Of a DNA stretch of 64,000 nucleotides, positions 17,509-25,984 are shown piece after piece; positions within the stretch are counted from its first letter, which is position 1, and the number at the start of each line of letters is the position of its first letter. Both the position numbers and the translations under genes were made by a program. The stretch covers positions 7,006,001-7,070,000 of the forward strand of contig NZ_CP030047.1 in the NCBI RefSeq assembly GCF_015291625.1. The letters are read 5' to 3'. Origin of the DNA: Bradyrhizobium sp. CCBAU 53421 (GTDB taxonomy: Bacteria > Pseudomonadota > Alphaproteobacteria > Rhizobiales > Xanthobacteraceae). The notes under the pieces were generated by a model, which made no database searches, was not told where the DNA came from, and saw nothing but the letters and a program-made list of their open reading frames with translations.

Positions 17509-19548
17509 TTAGAGCGCATGCGTGAGCGTTTGGCAAAGACGGCTATAGTCTCGTTCGACCTCTCCGGGGAAACGACGTCCATAAAACGCCCGCGCGATGT
17601 CAAAGAACCTCTGCGGGGTGAAGTCGGGCAGATGGCGCTTCAGGATGATTGCAGCTTCGCGAGCTTCACCGTAGCGTCCTTGCAATCCGAGAGCACAGAC
17701 AAGTTCAATCCATTGAGCTGGAGCGTCGCTATAAAGCTCGATGGCTCGTCTCGCGGAGTCCTCCATCGCCTCAAGGTCACCCGTCTTCCAAAAGCACCAG
17801 CCTGCATAGTGGTGCCACCGATGACTGCGAGGGTCTCTCGGACTTATTCGCATTGCCTTCTCGATTAATTTCAGGCTCTCGGAAACCTTTTGGCCGGCGA
17901 CCCGACGAACATTTGCCAACAACGCTAGAGTCTGCGGATCCTCTGGACCATCAGAAGCCGCAGTGCTTAGGAGCTCCAGTGCGAGGTCAATGTTTCCCGA
18001 AGAATACAGCGCAGTATCGGCGCAGTTTGCCAGCACATAGGGATTTCGTGGCGCCACTTCCCGTGCGCGGGCCGCGTAGCTGATGGCTGCTGCTCTGTCC
18101 TGCGAGGCATCGGCCCTCGACCAGAGCGCCCGCCAGGTATGAACAGCTGACAACAACGATTCAGCCATGGCGTAATCTGGCTCAATAGCGAGTGCCTGCT
18201 CCAGTTCTTCAATGGCCTGGGCCAAACCCTCAACTCGTCGCTTGAACAGGATGTGACCATTGGCCCTCTGCAGTCTGGCCCAGGCATCGAGATTCGGCGT
18301 CTCGCTTGCAAGTGCCCGCTTGATTTCAGATAGCATTAGACTTGGCAGCAATCGGCTTGCCGCGAGTTTAATGATCTCGTCGCGAACCTCGAAAAACCGG
18401 ACAAGTTCCCGGTCAAACGTTTCGGCCCAGATGTGAAGGCCGGTTTCTCCGTCGATCAGCCGAACGTTGATGCGGAGCTGAGCTCCGCGAACTTCCACGC
18501 TGCCTTCGAGGACGTAGCGCACTCCGAGTTCCGCCGCGATCCGGCGGATGTCGAGCGAGGAGCGTTTGTAGACCATGGCCGACTGACACGCGGTTACGAA
18601 TAGCCCGGGGACTCGGGCCAGCGCCATCGCCAGTTCTTCGGTCAGTCCGTCGGCGATGGCTTCATTGCGATGCCGGCCGAGGCCACGATCGACGAAAGGA
18701 AGAACTGCGATCGAGGGTCTGCCCTGAATGGGCGCCATTAATCGTGGATTGGGTGGCGCCGCCACATCATGCTGACGATTGATTTCAGCAATCCAGGTCG
18801 CGGGCTGGATTTCATTGTCAAGCGGCTGTGCCGGCGGCAATGATCCGAGTGCTCTGCCTATGGTTGCCGAGCTTTGATGTGATGGGGTACGTCCGCATGA
18901 TTTGAGCGCTTCGGCGAAAGTACGATATTGTTCAATCGCCAGCGCCACGTCTCCTTGATCGAGATAAAAGTGAATGAGCGATTGCTGAGCCTCTTCGCAT
19001 GTCGGGTCAAGTGTAATCAACCGTTGCGCAAAGAGCTTTCTCTCACTCGGTCCGGTAGTCGATAATCTTAACAGACACAGCAGGCTTCTGCATGCGTCCT
19101 GCCGAAACTCGAGCCGCCATTTGGCCAGCCACTCCTGAAAGGAGCTGTTCTTTATATTGGCGTCTTCAAAGAGGTTGCCCCGAAAAGTCCGGACCACTGT
19201 CGCATGATCTCCGCGCTGGATCGCATCTCGAAACAATTCGATATCGGTTCCGATCTGTGCGGGAAGTTCAATCCGGTCGCCCTGGCTCCAGTCAGCCGCC
19301 GTCGTGATAGCCAAGTCGTGGCGTAATGAGAGAAGTTGCTGGCGAAGATTGGATCGTGCGCGATGGCTTCTTCCGTTCTTCCACAACAAATAGGACAAGC
19401 GTTCGCGGGTCCAATTGTTCCTCTCGACGGCCAAGCAAGCCAGGAGTGCCCGGGAGCGCTCGCTTCGGATCGGGATTGACAGCCCGCTTCCGTCGCTGAC
19501 CTCAAGGTTTCCCAGACAATTCACGGTGATCTTGCGCTTGGTCATCAT
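17509..19548 (-). CDS. BTAD-type regulator with TolB-like and TPR domains
   Basis: A 679-residue multi-domain regulator. Residues 1-100 resemble the OmpR-like winged helix of SARP/BTAD proteins, residues about 100-240 the bacterial transcriptional activation domain (IELFRDAIQRGD..; LFAQRLITLDPTCEEAQQSLIHFYLDQGDVALAIEQY). Residues 285-400 form a FlgO/TolB-like domain (PSIAVLPFVDRG; YVLEGSVEV..LRINVRLIDGETGLHIWAETFDREL), and the rest tetratricopeptide repeats. In rhizobia such proteins are single-gene regulators or signalling scaffolds. No signal peptide or membrane segment is visible, so it acts in the cytoplasm. A second TolB-TPR protein, with a cyclase in place of the BTAD part, is at 23791-25683. 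Confidence 0.85.
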   Translation of the reverse strand: MMTKRKITVNCLGNLEVSDGSGLSIPIRSERSRALLACLAVERNNWTRERLSYLLWKNGRSHRARSNLRQQLLSLRHDLAITTAADWSQGDRIELPAQIGTDIELFRDAIQRGDHATVVRTFRGNLFEDANIKNSSFQEWLAKWRLEFRQDACRSLLCLLRLSTTGPSERKLFAQRLITLDPTCEEAQQSLIHFYLDQGDVALAIEQYRTFAEALKSCGRTPSHQSSATIGRALGSLPPAQPLDNEIQPATWIAEINRQHDVAAPPNPRLMAPIQGRPSIAVLPFVDRGLGRHRNEAIADGLTEELAMALARVPGLFVTACQSAMVYKRSSLDIRRIAAELGVRYVLEGSVEVRGAQLRINVRLIDGETGLHIWAETFDRELVRFFEVRDEIIKLAASRLLPSLMLSEIKRALASETPNLDAWARLQRANGHILFKRRVEGLAQAIEELEQALAIEPDYAMAESLLSAVHTWRALWSRADASQDRAAAISYAARAREVAPRNPYVLANCADTALYSSGNIDLALELLSTAASDGPEDPQTLALLANVRRVAGQKVSESLKLIEKAMRISPRDPRSHRWHHYAGWCFWKTGDLEAMEDSARRAIELYSDAPAQWIELVCALGLQGRYGEAREAAIILKRHLPDFTPQRFFDIARAFYGRRFPGEVERDYSRLCQTLTHAL

Positions 19549-20372
19549 CGCAATTTCCGTAGCACTGGATGGCGGGAAAGCTTAGCCGAAAACACTCTCC
19601 GGCCAGCGTCAATTCTTTCAATCCGAGGGCGCGGCATTTTTGACGCGCAGGTTCAAATGCCTCATGCGACAGATCGTGTGGCAATAAAGGGGGATGCCCT
19701 AAAACGAGACCTTCAGGCTATCAACCCGCGGCACGGCTCTCGCCGCGCAAACATCTGAGCCGCTGCCATTTGGGAAAATACCGACGAAACCGGAGTGCAG
19801 CAAATGGAGGCCATTTGTGAAGCAGCGTACGGGCCTCCTCGTGGAAACAGGCCCGCATGTCGCCGGGGTCCGCGCGACATCCGGCGAAGAGATTCCGGAC
19901 GAGCTCATCGCCAGGCCGTACCGTACGTTGCCGCAAACTAGCCGAATTGGACGCCTCGCGGAGGAGCATCGTCGCTGGGCCCCGGTGCTGCAGGCGTCGG
20001 GGTTGAAGTTCGGCTAGGTAATAGATATCGAACGAGAGCCGCCCTTGGCGATTCTGCGGCCAAGTGCTCCGGGCCGAGGGAGAGATGCTGCGACAGGGTT
20101 TCATCGGCGGCACCCAAACCGATGATCGGCGATCAGTACGAGGTCGTGGTGCAGACCCACGCCACCATCAAGCTCGACTCGAAGGCGGCATCTGGCCGAT
20201 CGAACCGACGAGGTCGTGGTGCCGGAGCCGGTGCGCCAGCGTCGGCGTCTCGTGGTGATGCCGAGTCCGCTGATCTGCGATCCGCTCGCTGGGCCTCATG
20301 TCCAGCCCGCCGGATTGGGCGCACCCACCACCCGCAGCTGGCTGGCCGTGGTGCCTTCAGACGCCACTCACT
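19549..20372. other. Stretch of about 820 bases without a supported gene
   Basis: Open frames of up to 130 codons occur on the minus strand (about 19721-20113) but they lack recognisable domains, signal sequences or ribosome-binding sites. The stretch separates the BTAD regulator from the bacteriocin-like gene and contains no ABC exporter or immunity-like membrane gene that would serve the latter. Confidence 0.45.
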
Positions 20373-20576
20373 TTAGGTGGGGCAACCAGCATACTTTCCG
20401 GCCCCGCCCATCAGACCACAAGCCGGCGCAGTGATGGCGCCCGACTTCAGCCCGTCATATACGGCATTGCCGATAACACCGGCGAGAACGCCCAATCCAA
20501 ATGCTACCAGGGCTGGGTTGCCACCTGAGACCTGCTCCAGGTGATCGAGGGACAATTCGTGGCTGATGCTCGGCAT
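20373..20576 (-). CDS. Double-glycine leader peptide, class II bacteriocin-like precursor
   Basis: A 67-residue peptide. Residues 1-19 (MPSISHELSLDHLEQVSGG) match the double-glycine leader consensus (LSxxELxxIxGG) cleaved by C39-peptidase ABC exporters. The predicted 48-residue product starts NPALVAFG and is small, Gly/Ala-rich and hydrophobic. It has a GxxxG-type helix (GLGVLAGVIGNAVYDG) and ends with two Cys (ACGLMGG..YAGCPT) that could form a disulfide. An AGAGG site sits about seven bases before the ATG. No exporter, immunity or modification gene is adjacent, so it would need a transporter encoded elsewhere. The annotation rests on the leader and composition only. Confidence 0.72.
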   Translation of the reverse strand: MPSISHELSLDHLEQVSGGNPALVAFGLGVLAGVIGNAVYDGLKSGAITAPACGLMGGAGKYAGCPT

Positions 20577-21143
20577 GTAGTGCCTCTTCCCTTTGCTCTA
20601 AGTGATGGGCCATCCATCACTAGGAGATCATGCGACAAGCCGAGCCACCGATCCGTGACTAGGATCACGCACGGCGTTCGCTTGAGCTGGCGCACCTTCC
20701 GCTCGATTGACGCAAGCCTTGCGAGGGCTGGAGACGCCACGCATGCCTGCAAGGCTGCCGATACTCGCATTCCGTCTGAGCCATCAATCGAGCTCGCTGA
20801 GTGCAGTCGCTGAAGCGACGTGGCGGATCGAATCGATGCCTTCAGATCAACGTTAGGCGCGATAGTCGATCAGAATTTTAGCGCTGCGTTTGGCTATCCT
20901 CTAGAATGCGATCCAAATCGCCTAAGGATTCGAAGGCTAGCGTGATGCGTGAGCATACGACGCGGCGCTTCGATGGGCGAACTAGGATGTTGTGGAGCCC
21001 ACGAACCCTCTGGTTTGGCACACGCGCCATCCTGGCCAGCGCCGTGCTGGTTACGGCTTCCGCTGCGCAACAAGAGGCCGCCGATCGCCGGCGGATGGTT
21101 CGCACGGTGCCAGGTAAGCCCACCATTCAGCGCCGGACGGATT
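20577..21143. other. Stretch of about 570 bases without a supported gene
   Basis: Lies upstream of the bacteriocin-like gene and downstream of the kynureninase-like gene. It should hold the promoter of the former; no clear -35/-10 pair, terminator or small gene could be defined. Confidence 0.45.
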
Positions 21144-22328
21144 CTAGCTTCCAATCGCGCGCCTGATTCTCGCCAGTGCCTGATCGAGGTCCGCCAAATT
21201 CGTGCAAATCCCGAACCCGAAGCGAAGGCGGTCGCCGCGGTGATCGCAGTGCACATGGATTTCGGCAAGCTTTGTCTCAATCTCGCCTGCACGCGGCGTC
21301 CGAAATGTAAGAAAATTGCCGTGTTGGGCCTTGGCGCCCCATGGCGTAATCAAATCCGCAAACCGCAATCCCTCAATGTGCTGAAGCGCAAGCCCCTCGA
21401 TGAACAACGTCATCAAGGCCTGCGCGTGACAGTGGATTTGCTCAACCGCGATGCTCTCGCGGGCCAGCCAATCGAATACGGCTGCAAGCCGGTAGAGACC
21501 CGAGGGATCGAAGGTCGCGCCCAGGAATCGACCGGCATCTCGCGGATACCCGACTGATTTCCCCGGAGGCGCTGCGAGGGAGCCGAAATCGGCGAACCAA
21601 CCTGTGTCCCGGGGTCTTGGCCCGTAGCCGGGCGGACAGTGCAGGAAGCAGCATCCCTCCCCTGCCATCGCATACTTGTAACCGCCTGAGAGATAGAACG
21701 TGCGCCCAGCAATCTCGGACAGATCGGTCGGACGGGCCATAAAGCCGTGATAGCCGTCGATTACGATAAAAGTATCGCGCGAAGGTACCGCTTCGACCAT
21801 GGACTTGAGATTTCCCGACGTTGCCGACGAGGTGAAAAACACCTGGCTTACAAAGACAAGGTCATGTTCGCCCCTCCCGCACGCTGCATGAAAGCGTTCA
21901 GCAAAGGTCTCGAAGGGCTCGGCGGGTATGCGTGTGACGGCAACCAAGCCGTCCTCCTCCAAACGCTCGAGCTGACGCCGTGCGGTATGGAACTCGGCAT
22001 CGCTCGTGAGGATACGAATGGGCCGATCCGACGGAAAGCAGGACAATAGCCGGCGCAAGAATTCATGCGTGTTGGGTGCAACTGCGATTGTCGACGGGTC
22101 AGGTAATTGGAGGTGCCGGGCGATTCCGGCCTGGACGCGCGGGATCAGTTCACCGAAGACCAAGTCCCATTTTTCGCCGGCGAGCCGCGCCGCATCGTGC
22201 CAGCACTGTTCCTGCGCCGCGAGTGTCACGTCCGGCCAGTCGTGGTGGCTGTGCGCCGCTAGGTTGATCCGCTCAGGCGCCGCCGCGCGAAACTTCTCGA
22301 AATGAGCGGTAAGATCGAGCACGGTCAT
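21144..22328 (-). CDS. PLP-dependent aminotransferase class V, kynureninase-like
   Basis: A 394-residue fold-type I PLP enzyme. The cofactor-binding Asp lies in VIDGYHGF (about D191) and the Schiff-base Lys in YLSGGYKYAMAGEG (about K218). The INLAAHSHHDWPDVT start and SATSGNLKSMVE segment fit the kynureninase-like branch of the class V aminotransferases. The gene starts within the last bases of the tryptophan dioxygenase gene (ATGA overlap, 22325-22328), so the two are translationally coupled. The expected reaction is cleavage of kynurenine (or a hydroxylated form) to anthranilate and alanine. Sequence alone does not exclude another substrate, and no formamidase gene is adjacent. Confidence 0.8.
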   Translation of the reverse strand: MTVLDLTAHFEKFRAAAPERINLAAHSHHDWPDVTLAAQEQCWHDAARLAGEKWDLVFGELIPRVQAGIARHLQLPDPSTIAVAPNTHEFLRRLLSCFPSDRPIRILTSDAEFHTARRQLERLEEDGLVAVTRIPAEPFETFAERFHAACGRGEHDLVFVSQVFFTSSATSGNLKSMVEAVPSRDTFIVIDGYHGFMARPTDLSEIAGRTFYLSGGYKYAMAGEGCCFLHCPPGYGPRPRDTGWFADFGSLAAPPGKSVGYPRDAGRFLGATFDPSGLYRLAAVFDWLARESIAVEQIHCHAQALMTLFIEGLALQHIEGLRFADLITPWGAKAQHGNFLTFRTPRAGEIETKLAEIHVHCDHRGDRLRFGFGICTNLADLDQALARIRRAIGS

Positions 22329-23392
22329 GACGCGTACACGAAGCTCATCTGCCGTTGGACCGGAGCCGGAAGCTCGGGCACGGCTGAGCGCGGAATGAGG
22401 AAAGTGGACAGTCGGAACAGATCAGCGAAAATGCGATGTCGCTCGGCCGTCATCCGAAGGTAGTCGTGACCCGAGGAGCCGCCAGTACCGATCTTCAACC
22501 CGATCATGCGCTCCACCATGAGTGCATGCCGATATCGCCAAAGAGTTATGGTTTCGTCGATGTCCGTGAGCGCGGTCAAAAGGCGGAACGCCGACTGCAC
22601 AGCAGGCTTGTCACGATAAAGCGTGATGAAAAGAGCGGCCTGAACTGATTGCGGCAACAGCCGCCAACTGCCTCCCTCGCCTGTTTCCGAGAAAATTTCC
22701 GAAAACGACGCGATCGCGCGCTCGATATGCTTCAGTTCGCGGTCGCGCTTTTCCGACGGGATCGCAGAATCCGTGCGCAGCAGCTCGGCATCGCGAGCTA
22801 GATGTTTGTCCACCGCAGTGCGATAGGCCTCGCGGAATGTTTCCCCTCCCCAGTCGAGAAATGGCGTACGTGCAAGCCAACGATTGAGCAAGTCAAATAG
22901 CGATGGCCGAGCGCTGGCGGCTCGAAGAGCGTCGCGATCGGATTGGGAAAGACGCTCGTCGATCGCCTTCTCATCAAATGGAATGCGCGTTTCAGGCGGC
23001 AGGCCGAGCCGCGTCTCGATCAGCCGGAACTGCAGGGACTGGAAGCCCGAAGCCGGCATCAGCAGGTCGCGAAAGTCCAGGAAGTCAAATGGCGTCATGG
23101 TTTCCAGCACGTCAAGCTGGACCACGACAAGCTTGAGGATTTCATGGATACGGTTGAGCCCGTGTATGACGCGGGCCATGGCATCATCGGTGACCGGGAT
23201 CGTGCCGAAGTCCGTCTCAACCCGATCGAGTTCATGCAGTATCTGCTTGAACCATAGCTCGTAGGCCTGGTGGACGACGATGAACAACATCTCGTCATGG
23301 GCACTGATGCCAATTTTGGCGCTTTCGGGCTCCTGCGATGACAGGAGCCGGTCCAGCCGCAGGTAATCACCGTAGTAGACCGGTGCGCGCAT
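22325..23392 (-). CDS. kynA: Tryptophan 2,3-dioxygenase
   Basis: A 355-residue heme dioxygenase that opens the indole ring of L-tryptophan to N-formylkynurenine. Family signatures visible are YGDYLRLDRLLSSQ at the N-terminus, HDEMLFIVVHQAYELWFKQILHELD (helix with substrate and heme contacts), LETMTPFDFLDFRD..L.PASGFQS, LWRYRHALMVERMIGLKIGTGGSSGHDYLR with the proximal His region, and FADLFRLSTFLIPR at the end. The length is somewhat longer than the shortest bacterial forms (about 280) but normal for this group. ATG 23392 has GGAGAT upstream. It heads an operon with the kynureninase-like gene. Confidence 0.88.
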   Translation of the reverse strand: MRAPVYYGDYLRLDRLLSSQEPESAKIGISAHDEMLFIVVHQAYELWFKQILHELDRVETDFGTIPVTDDAMARVIHGLNRIHEILKLVVVQLDVLETMTPFDFLDFRDLLMPASGFQSLQFRLIETRLGLPPETRIPFDEKAIDERLSQSDRDALRAASARPSLFDLLNRWLARTPFLDWGGETFREAYRTAVDKHLARDAELLRTDSAIPSEKRDRELKHIERAIASFSEIFSETGEGGSWRLLPQSVQAALFITLYRDKPAVQSAFRLLTALTDIDETITLWRYRHALMVERMIGLKIGTGGSSGHDYLRMTAERHRIFADLFRLSTFLIPRSAVPELPAPVQRQMSFVYAS

Positions 23393-23790
23393 AGCTGATC
23401 TCCATCGAAATGACCGACGACACCAACTCTTGCAGGTCATCATCCTCGCAATGCGGGTCCGCAGCAAGTGTAGACTGAACTTCGCCGATCTACCCTTGAA
23501 ACGTTCCCGGTGCTGCGCGGCGCTCCCGATCGTTGGCTCGGACCGATTGCGAGGCGCTCGAGTACCTGCCCATTTCGGACACGAGAAGTCCGTACAGCTG
23601 TTTGGTCCATCCGGCTCTACTCAGCGGGCTTTTCACAAGCTACAGGGCTATCGCTGGAATTTGGTAGCAAGCGAAGCAGGTGGTCGAATCCAACGAAGCC
23701 TACTCGCCCAACCTCTTGGCGCGCGATTGTATCCCATCTAGGATGTAAACATCGGGATCATGAAACCTGGTCAACATCGACGGTGACACG
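23393..23790. other. Divergent intergenic stretch
   Basis: About 400 bases between the divergently transcribed tryptophan dioxygenase and cyclase genes. It must carry both promoters; no operator palindrome was recognised. Confidence 0.45.
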
Positions 23791-25683
23791 GTGGAGAAGG
23801 AGGAAAATCGAGCCGCCCGGTCTGAGCGATCCGACTTTCGGAACGCGGGCGTTCGCCTTGTGCGACAAGAGACAGTCGTGCTGCTGGTGGACCTTGTGGA
23901 GTCGGTCCGGCTCATGCAGGAGCACGAGGACCGCACCGTTCGCCGCTGGGCTGAATTCGTCCGCATCGTCAACACCCAAATCCTGCCACGCTACGATGGC
24001 GTGATGGTGAAGAGCCTGGGCGACGGGCTGCTGACGCGTTTCGAATCGGTACCCGACGCCGTCAATGCCGCCGCCGAGATGCATCGAACGCTTTCAACGC
24101 AGAACGCTGCTCTCCCGGAAGATCAGCATTTCCACCTTCGCGCCGGCGTAAACGCTGCCATGGCGTGGAGCAATGGGATCGACTACTACGGCACGGGCGT
24201 GAACCTCGCCGCGCGACTGGCAAACCTGGCCGGCCCGGGCGAAACTATCGCAAGCGCATCGGCGCATGAGCAACTGGCCGCCGCGCTGGCGACCCTTGCG
24301 AAACCAGGCGAAACGATCAGCAGCGCTGCAGCGCGCGACGAGCTTACGCACGGGGTGGACGCGCTATGCGAAGACCTCGGCGAGTGCATTCTCAAACACT
24401 TCGACAAGCCGGTTCGGGCCTACCGCGTCGGCCCCGCAAGCCCAAAGCCGGGTCCAATCCAGCGTCCCGGCTTTGGAACACCAATGGAGCCGACGATCGC
24501 CGTAATTCCGTTTCACGCGAGGAACAACGCTCCGGAACATCTCGACATCGGCAATCTGATCGCGGACAGCGTCATCTGGCGGCTGTCAAAAGCACCGAAC
24601 CTGAAGGTAATTTCACGGCTTTCAACGACCGTATTCCGCGGCCGCGCAAGCAACATCGATGAAGTGTCAGCCTACCTCGGTACCAATTATATCCTCAGCG
24701 GCGCGTATATCGTGGACGCAGGGCGGATTTTGGTAACTGCGGAGCTATCATCGGCGCGTCACGGTCAGGTCGTCTGGACCGATCGCTTGACAGGGGAAGT
24801 CGGCGATCTGCTGAGACCCGAAAGCGAATTGGGGGATCGCATCGCCCAGATGGTGCACTTGTCCGTATGCGACGCCGAGGTCGAGCACATCCTGACGCAG
24901 CCGTTGCCGACACTGGAGAGCTATTCGCTGCTGCTTGGCAGTATCAAGCTGATGCACCGCTCCACCAAGGATGAGTTCATCCAGACGCGCAAGGTCCTCG
25001 ATGAGCTGATTCACCGGCATGCCCGAATTGCCGCTCCGCGGGCTTGGCTCGGCAACTGGTACATCCTGAGGGTGACGCGCGGCTGGTCGGAGGACCGCAA
25101 ACGCGAGGCGATCGAGGCGTTGAGCTCCACCCATGCCGCGCTCGACCGGGATCCGTCGGATGCGCTCGCGCTGGCAACAGAAGGGTTCGTCTATTGTCAC
25201 TTATTGAAGGACCTGGACACCGCTCGAGAGCGCTGCGACGAAGCGGTTGAGGCCAATCCCAGTCATGCACTGGGGTGGCTCTACCGGGGCACGGTCAACG
25301 CGTTCAAGGGCGAGGGGCTCGCGGCTGTGCACGCGACGCGGCGAGCGATCGAGCTCTCCCCGCTTGATCCCCAGCGCTACTATTTCGAATCGCTTGGCGC
25401 GACGGCAGAGCTATCGGCTCATCAATATGAGAATGCCGAAAGGCTTGCGCGTTCGTCGCTTGCGCTCAATTGTACGCACCCCTCCACATGGCGAGTGCTG
25501 ACGATCGCGCTGGTTTCTCAAGGACGAATGGATGAGGCACGCAATGCGCTTTCGAAGATGAGGCAACTCGAGCCGGCGCTGACCGTCGATAGATATCTTG
25601 CGCGCATCCCAAATGCGCAGCTTGAAACAGGCCGATATTGGGCCCGCTGCCTCGCAATGGCAGGTTTGCCATCTGGAAATTGA
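23791..25683 (+). CDS. Class III adenylate/guanylate cyclase with TolB-like and TPR domains
   Basis: A 630-residue cytoplasmic protein starting at GTG. Residues about 25-215 form a class III nucleotide cyclase domain with the expected catalytic residues: metal Asp34 (VDLVES), substrate-selecting Lys74 and metal Asp78 (VMVKSLGDG), and transition-state Asn138/Arg142 (GVNLAARL). A 17-residue segment after that (LAGPGETIASASAHEQL, 146-162) is repeated at 169-185 (LAKPGETISSAAARDEL), an internal duplication. Residues about 230-345 are TolB/FlgO-like (PTIAVIPFH..) and the rest are TPR repeats. It should make cAMP or cGMP under protein-protein control; the Crp/Fnr protein at 15990 is a candidate receptor by inference only. 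Confidence 0.87.
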   Translation: MEKEENRAARSERSDFRNAGVRLVRQETVVLLVDLVESVRLMQEHEDRTVRRWAEFVRIVNTQILPRYDGVMVKSLGDGLLTRFESVPDAVNAAAEMHRTLSTQNAALPEDQHFHLRAGVNAAMAWSNGIDYYGTGVNLAARLANLAGPGETIASASAHEQLAAALATLAKPGETISSAAARDELTHGVDALCEDLGECILKHFDKPVRAYRVGPASPKPGPIQRPGFGTPMEPTIAVIPFHARNNAPEHLDIGNLIADSVIWRLSKAPNLKVISRLSTTVFRGRASNIDEVSAYLGTNYILSGAYIVDAGRILVTAELSSARHGQVVWTDRLTGEVGDLLRPESELGDRIAQMVHLSVCDAEVEHILTQPLPTLESYSLLLGSIKLMHRSTKDEFIQTRKVLDELIHRHARIAAPRAWLGNWYILRVTRGWSEDRKREAIEALSSTHAALDRDPSDALALATEGFVYCHLLKDLDTARERCDEAVEANPSHALGWLYRGTVNAFKGEGLAAVHATRRAIELSPLDPQRYYFESLGATAELSAHQYENAERLARSSLALNCTHPSTWRVLTIALVSQGRMDEARNALSKMRQLEPALTVDRYLARIPNAQLETGRYWARCLAMAGLPSGN

Positions 25684-25984
25684 TTTGTTCATAGGAAGTT
25701 AGGTTCAGCAAAAAGGGCGCTCGGGTCAGCGGCCGTCTTGATGGGCGCACAAGCGACGTCGGCAATGGGTCACTTGCGTCGGTCCGGCCTGCGCGATTGA
25801 CCTCCGGTTAGGTCCGTTGATTGGACGTCTTTAGCCGGCCCATTCGTCTCACGCGGGCTAAGACCAGACACGCAAATGCTCGATCGCTGCGCTCCTTTGA
25901 GAGCACATTGGGATCAGAAGGTGTGGGGTCTGCTTGGCGGCAGACCCTTTCCGCGGACCGAGTCCGCGGAAAGGGCACGCATGC
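25684..25984. other. Convergent intergenic stretch with two hairpins
   Basis: About 300 bases between the convergent cyclase and beta-propeller genes. Its only clear content is the pair of strong hairpins at 25927-25975. Confidence 0.6.
25927..25975. terminator. Tandem hairpins between convergent genes
   Basis: Two nearly contiguous inverted repeats: GGTCTGC / GCAGACC (7 bp, 6-base loop, 25927-25946) and CCCTTTCCGCGGA / TCCGCGGAAAGGG (13 bp perfect, 5-base loop, 25945-25975). The second starts ten bases beyond the stop of the minus-strand gene at 25985. They share two bases, so only one can fold completely at a time. Probable bidirectional terminator, without a long T run. Confidence 0.65.

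Noticed and set aside
19721..20113. Minus-strand open frame of 130 codons near the bacteriocin-like gene, considered as an immunity protein
   Set aside because: It lacks membrane helices, a family signature and a plausible ribosome-binding site.
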